From contig JAKAZC010000090.1 in NCBI GenBank assembly GCA_021826655.1, forward strand, positions 1-9,376: 9,376 bases of DNA, in the 5' to 3' direction. The notes under the pieces were generated by a model, which was given only the letters and a program-made list of their open reading frames with translations, was not told the DNA's origin and ran no database searches. A program made the translations under genes and the position numbers. Origin of the DNA: Actinomycetes bacterium (GTDB lineage: Bacteria > Actinomycetota > Acidimicrobiia > Acidimicrobiales > RAAP-2). Position 1 is the first letter of the stretch. The number at the start of each line of letters is the position of its first letter. Shown here piece by piece: positions 6,223 to 9,376 of this stretch.

Positions 6223-8760
6223 CTACCAGCCGGACGCGGCGATGACCGGGGCGTTCAGGCGGGTGCCGGCCATACTGCCGTCCGATCCGGCGTCGCCGTA
6301 GTCGTAGACGACACCGGCCGCCGTGGCCACCCAGTACCCCCGACCGTCGGTCGTGGCGAACACCGCGGTGGCATGGTCGCCCCCGAGCGCGCCTTGCGGG
6401 TCGCCGTACTGACCGGCGTCACCGAAGGCGGAGACCTGACCGTCGGAGAACAGGACCCAGTAGCCGCCGCCGTCCGGGGTGCGTACGGCCGCGGTGACGG
6501 CGACGTTCCGGCGCGACGGGGCACCGAGGTAGGGGGCGTCGCCGAACGCGTAGACATCGCCCGTCGCCGTCACCAGCCAGTACCCGTTGCCGGTCGCGTC
6601 GGGCATGACGGCCACCGCCGCACCGCTGCAGCCACCGATCGCCGGGCAGGACCCGGCGAAGCGCGCGTCCCCGAAGGCGAACACACCGCCGTCGGCGGCG
6701 ACCATGAAGTAGCCCCTGTCGTCCGTCGACGGGACCACCGCCACGATCGGTGCGGCCAATGGGTGCCCGGTCGAGCCGGCCGGGGTGAAGCCCAGCCCGG
6801 GGAGCGAGCCGTAGAACCCTGCGTCGCCGAAGGCGAAGACGCCCCCGTCGGAGCCGACCAGCCAGTAGCCCTGGCGGTCCGCCGTCGGCGAGATCCCCGT
6901 CACCGGGCGCTGCAGGGTGAGAGTTCCCGTCGAACCGAAGAACGCCGCCGACCCGAAGGAGAAGATCCCACCGTCGGAGCCGACCAGCCAGTAGCCGTCC
7001 GTGATCGGCGGGGTGGAGGGCACGGGCGGGGTGGTCGCCGGGGGGGAGGGCAGCGGGGAGACGGCCACGGCGAACGGACCGGCGGTCGCGCCCGGCAGCA
7101 CGCCGTTGGCCGCGGCGACCGAGTACGTGAACGCCGTGGAGCCCGATGGCGGTGTGCCCGACACTGCGCCTGTGGCGCCGTCGACGGTGAGCCAGCCGGG
7201 CGCCCCGGTCAGCGAGAACCTCGGGGGTGGGTTGCCGGTGGCCGCGAACGTGTACCGGTAGGGCGTCCCGGAGGAGACCGTGCCCGGGGGTGATTCCGCC
7301 GAAAAGGCGGGTGCCACCGGGGCGCCCACGTAGACGGACCTCGACGTCGTCGCGGCGAAGCCGTCGGTGTCGACCACGGTGAGCGTGACCGGGTAGCTGC
7401 CTGCGCTGGCATAGGTATGGGTCGGCGTGGGACCCGACACGGTGGCGGTGCCGTCGCCGAAGTCCCAGTTCCAGTCGACGATCCCGTTGGGCACGTTGGC
7501 CACCGACGAGCCCGACCCGTCGAACCCCACCGGCGAGCCCGGCAGAGGCGAGGTGGTGGTCACGGCCAGGGATGCCGTGGGGAGCGACTGGGTCAGCGCG
7601 CACCCGCCGGCGGAGTTCCTGGCGTAGTCCTCGTTGGAGAACTCCTCCTGCAGCTCGTAGTGGTCACCGTTGATGACCTGGTTCCACTGGGCGCCGGTAC
7701 CGCCACCGAGCGCGGTGCCGAAGTTCCAGGCGCACTCGTCGCCGTCCTCGTTGCCGACGGAGTCGATCCACCCGAGGCCGGTCGGGTCGGTGATCGTCTC
7801 GTTGTGCTCGTGGCTGATCAGGCTGAGGACCGAGTCGAGGGCGGGTGATCCGTTGGGCGACTCGGTTCCGACGCAGGTGTAACGGAACGCGGTCGGGTAG
7901 GGGATGTCCGCGTAGAGCGTGGTGGCCGACCCGAGGTAGGACACGCTGTGGTAACCACAGAATCCGGCAGAGGCGGTGTCCGAGCAGGTGCCGCCGGCGG
8001 CGGCGTCCGACGGGCCGATACAGGTCTCGACCCGGGGTGGGAGGAGCACCAGGTAGAGGTCGCCCATGCCGGTGGGCAGGCCGTTCGCCGCCAGGGCGCC
8101 CTCCACCTCGGCGCGGATCTGGCCGTTGGTCAGGCAGGCCGTGTAGTTCTCGCCCTTGCCCGAGTCGGGGGTGCACGAACCGACCGACGGGTACGTGTCG
8201 GCGAGGCCGACCGGGGGACCGGCATGGACGAGGTAGTGGATGTGTGGGGTACCGGTCCGTTGCCCGTCGGTGTACTGGGTGGCCACCGCGTAGACGTTGG
8301 AAGCCGAGCCGCTCGCGGCGGCGACGTCGGTGAGAAAGGTGTCGACGCCGGCCTGGTAGCCCGACGGGAAGCTGTAGCCGGTCGGGGCCCAGAACAGGGC
8401 ATGGACGGTGTTCTCGCCCGTGGTCGACGGCGTCCCGACCACGGACCCGCCACCGTAGAGCAGCGGGGGGTTGCCGCCGCCGTAGCCGGACGACAGCGGA
8501 GGGGAGTCCGCCGTTCCGGACAGGGATCGGGGCACCGGGACGGTGCAGCCGGCCGGTGCCCTGGCGTGCACCATCCCGAGGATCCCGGAAGGGGCGGCCT
8601 GCTGCCGGCAGGCGGACGGGCTGGCAGCGGCAGAGGCCGGCGCCGCGGTCACGGCCGTCCCGATGACAGCGGCGACCAGCGGGAGCACGAGGAGCAGGGG
8701 GACACGGGCGCTGCCGCCACGCGCGCTCCTTCCGCGCCCGAACGCCCGTTGCGTGATCAT
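6223..8760 (-). CDS. Secreted multidomain protein: HEHNE domain + PKD + Ig-like + six C-terminal propeller-type repeats
   Basis: An 845-aa exported protein. Residues 1-44 form a Sec signal peptide: basic n-region, hydrophobic LLLVLPLVAAVIG core and an A-P-A-S-A cleavage site. Residues ~98-390 form a domain I associate with uncharacterised bacterial secreted proteins resembling the phosphate-induced/exordium group: YGGGSVVGTPSTT, HALFWAPTGY, NVYAVATQYTDG and SHEHNETITDP (316-325), then GWIDSVGNEDGDECAW. It holds many Cys, probably disulfides. H317-E318-x-x-E321 looks like a possible metal site, but peptidase activity is not established. A PKD domain follows (~397-479, WNWDFGDGT), then an Ig-like He_PIG-type domain (~485-568, GWLTVDGATGAVSGTP), a Pro-rich linker (569-585) and six GYW repeats (586-845). 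There is no sorting signal or C-terminal membrane anchor, so it is probably released or held non-covalently. The start has GAGGGAG (8766-8772) five bases upstream of the ATG. It is transcribed alone. Confidence 0.9.
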   Translation of the reverse strand: MITQRAFGRGRSARGGSARVPLLLVLPLVAAVIGTAVTAAPASAAASPSACRQQAAPSGILGMVHARAPAGCTVPVPRSLSGTADSPPLSSGYGGGNPPLLYGGGSVVGTPSTTGENTVHALFWAPTGYSFPSGYQAGVDTFLTDVAAASGSASNVYAVATQYTDGQRTGTPHIHYLVHAGPPVGLADTYPSVGSCTPDSGKGENYTACLTNGQIRAEVEGALAANGLPTGMGDLYLVLLPPRVETCIGPSDAAAGGTCSDTASAGFCGYHSVSYLGSATTLYADIPYPTAFRYTCVGTESPNGSPALDSVLSLISHEHNETITDPTGLGWIDSVGNEDGDECAWNFGTALGGGTGAQWNQVINGDHYELQEEFSNEDYARNSAGGCALTQSLPTASLAVTTTSPLPGSPVGFDGSGSSVANVPNGIVDWNWDFGDGTATVSGPTPTHTYASAGSYPVTLTVVDTDGFAATTSRSVYVGAPVAPAFSAESPPGTVSSGTPYRYTFAATGNPPPRFSLTGAPGWLTVDGATGAVSGTPPSGSTAFTYSVAAANGVLPGATAGPFAVAVSPLPSPPATTPPVPSTPPITDGYWLVGSDGGIFSFGSAAFFGSTGTLTLQRPVTGISPTADRQGYWLVGSDGGVFAFGDAGFYGSLPGLGFTPAGSTGHPLAAPIVAVVPSTDDRGYFMVAADGGVFAFGDARFAGSCPAIGGCSGAAVAVMPDATGNGYWLVTATGDVYAFGDAPYLGAPSRRNVAVTAAVRTPDGGGYWVLFSDGQVSAFGDAGQYGDPQGALGGDHATAVFATTDGRGYWVATAAGVVYDYGDAGSDGSMAGTRLNAPVIAASGW
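6226..7002 (-). repeat. Six ~42-residue GYW(L/V)..SDGG repeats (protein-level; likely beta-propeller)
   Basis: Repeats in the C-terminal part of the secreted protein begin at G589, G631, G683, G726, G766 and G808, with spacings of 42, 52, 43, 40 and 42 residues. The unit reads roughly GYWLV.SDGGVFAFGDA.FYGS followed by a variable segment ending in a V..I/V.PT.DG-like strand. Repeat 2 carries an insertion around GFTPAGSTGHPL; repeats 4 to 6 are the most diverged. The last repeat ends at the protein C-terminus. The alternating strand-turn pattern suggests blades of a propeller (inference). At DNA level repeats 1 and 2 share an exact 26-bp match. Confidence 0.8.
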
Positions 8761-8880
8761 CGTGTCTCCCTCGGACGACCCGGCAGTTCTCGTCTGGGGT
8801 CAGGATCGGCACGCACGACCCCGCGCTGAAGACCTGTTCAGTGGTACGTCGGTCGCAAGACGGTCCGCCCCCTTGCGGGC

Positions 8881-8930
8881 GCGGCCGCCGGACGGGTGCG
8901 GCCGCCGGACGGTTGCGGGACGGTTGCGGG
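8881..8930. repeat. Short GC-rich tandem repeat in a divergent intergenic region
   Basis: GCGGCCGCCGGACGG occurs exactly twice (8881-8895 and 8898-8912) as the core of a 17-bp unit. Two shortened copies follow: GCGGGACGGTT at 8915-8925 and GCGGGAGGG from 8926. It lies between the start of the secreted protein gene and the P450 gene. This 337-bp gap (8761-9097) contains no convincing coding frame. Replication slippage is the likely origin; a regulatory role is possible but not shown. Confidence 0.6.
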
Positions 8931-9039
8931 AGGGCGGTGCCGCTGCATCGGGTGCCCTGCATGCGTCCGGTGCCGTGTGCTCCACACCCGCTCCCCCGGC
9001 CACCTCGGAGCGGGGACGTGCCCGCCGGCCGGCGCTGGG

Positions 9040-9045
9040 TAGCAT
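9040..9045 (+). promoter_or_regulatory. Possible -10 box (TAGCAT) for the P450 gene
   Basis: TAGCAT fits the TANNNT -10 consensus and lies 52 bp before the P450 ATG, which would give a ~45-base leader containing its GGGAG ribosome site. No recognisable -35 hexamer is seen at the right distance, so this is tentative. Confidence 0.3.
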
Positions 9046-9097
9046 CGTGGCCGCCGGGCCGCACCACCATCGTCCACCGTCCCCACCGGGAGCAGCC

Positions 9098-9376
9098 ATG
9101 ACCCCATCGGATCCCCGAGGCGCCATCTTCCTCGACCCCATCACCTACGCCGACCAGGCACGCTGGCACACCGTGGCCTCCGAGCTGCGGGCCGACGCCC
9201 CCGTCTTGCGCATCGAGGAGGAGGGCTACACCCCGTTCTGGGCCGTCACCCGCCATGACGACGTGTTCCGGGTCTCGCGCGACAACGAGCACTTCCTCAA
9301 CACCCGCAACTCGATCCTCGCCCCCGAGATGCAGATGGAGTTCCTCAAGTCGATCGGCATCGAGGGCGAGACCCTC
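9098..9376 (+). CDS. Cytochrome P450, N-terminal part (3' end outside window)
   Basis: The first 93 codons of a soluble bacterial P450 of usual length ~400 aa. The pattern fits the N-terminus of actinobacterial CYP125/CYP124/CYP142-like enzymes: LDPITYADQARWHTVASELR, then APVLRIEEEGYTPFWAVTRHDDVFRVSRD and FLNTRNSIL, which lead into the region before the B and C helices. The heme-binding Cys, ExxR and I-helix motifs are beyond the right edge, so the call rests on N-terminal pattern alone. P450s of this group hydroxylate steroids, terpenoids or fatty acids using ferredoxin-delivered electrons; the substrate here is unknown. The start is well supported: GGGAG at 9088-9092 is five bases before the ATG. 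It is divergent from the secreted protein gene. Confidence 0.87.
   Translation, partial: MTPSDPRGAIFLDPITYADQARWHTVASELRADAPVLRIEEEGYTPFWAVTRHDDVFRVSRDNEHFLNTRNSILAPEMQMEFLKSIGIEGETL

Noticed and set aside
6373..7293. 306-codon plus-strand frame opposite the propeller repeats
   Set aside because: Periodic 'GDG...ADQPVA' pattern is simply the antisense reading of the repeat units, with no independent coding support.
8855..8876. GCAAG...CTTGC inverted repeat upstream of the secreted protein gene
   Set aside because: Only 5-bp arms around 12 bases, no T-run and no conserved spacing to a promoter; within chance expectation.
7664..9292. 542-codon minus-strand frame overlapping the secreted protein and the P450 start
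   Set aside because: Low-complexity Arg/Pro/Gly translation in another frame of the secreted protein gene; no motifs and no start signal.
1..9376. CRISPR array, transposon ends, tRNA/rRNA or phage genes
   Set aside because: No regularly spaced identical repeats, no transposase or integrase motifs and no tRNA-like cloverleaf were seen on either strand.

Overview
The window is very GC-rich and reads as a chromosomal segment of an actinobacterium. An intact mscR-type mycothiol-dependent dehydrogenase supports this, because mycothiol is the actinobacterial thiol. The 'GYWLV.SDGG.F.FGDA.F.GS' repeats at the C-terminus of the secreted protein are, as I recall, especially common in Acidimicrobiia (Ilumatobacter/Microthrix relatives), so that class is my best guess. 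Coding is dense and codons are GC-rich in the third position. No transposase, integrase, tRNA, rRNA or CRISPR array is visible.

Layout from left to right. (1) The 3' end of a PLP-dependent group II decarboxylase (+), cut by the left edge, faces a degraded TetR-family regulator (-) that carries two frame changes and lacks most of its ligand domain. (2) After a regulatory gap with a 13-bp palindrome comes mscR (+), S-(hydroxymethyl)mycothiol dehydrogenase / S-nitrosomycothiol reductase. (3) A SnoaL/NTF2-like protein (-) is convergent with mscR and divergent from a small 89-aa conserved-type hypothetical protein (+). (4) A crotonase-fold enoyl-CoA hydratase-like gene (-) is divergent from a two-gene, translationally coupled operon (+) of a D-2-hydroxyacid dehydrogenase and an alpha/beta hydrolase. 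A 30-bp near-perfect inverted repeat lies in the divergent promoter gap. (5) A large secreted multidomain protein (-) has a signal peptide, an HEHNE-containing domain, a PKD domain, an Ig-like domain and six propeller-type repeats. (6) After a 337-bp divergent gap containing a short GC-rich tandem repeat, the 5' end of a cytochrome P450 (+) runs off the right edge.

How the genes may fit together. The crotonase, 2-hydroxyacid dehydrogenase, alpha/beta hydrolase and nearby P450, with the SnoaL-like protein, resemble the scattered lipid, steroid or xenobiotic catabolism genes common in soil and aquatic actinobacteria. Only the dehydrogenase-hydrolase pair shows direct evidence of co-expression (a 4-bp GTGA overlap). 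mscR is a stand-alone detoxification gene, and the decayed TetR gene beside it may once have controlled it. The secreted protein is a separate extracellular function. I see no defence, phage or biosynthetic cluster. The points most worth a second look are the operator-like 30-bp palindrome, the secreted HEHNE/propeller protein and the decayed regulator.
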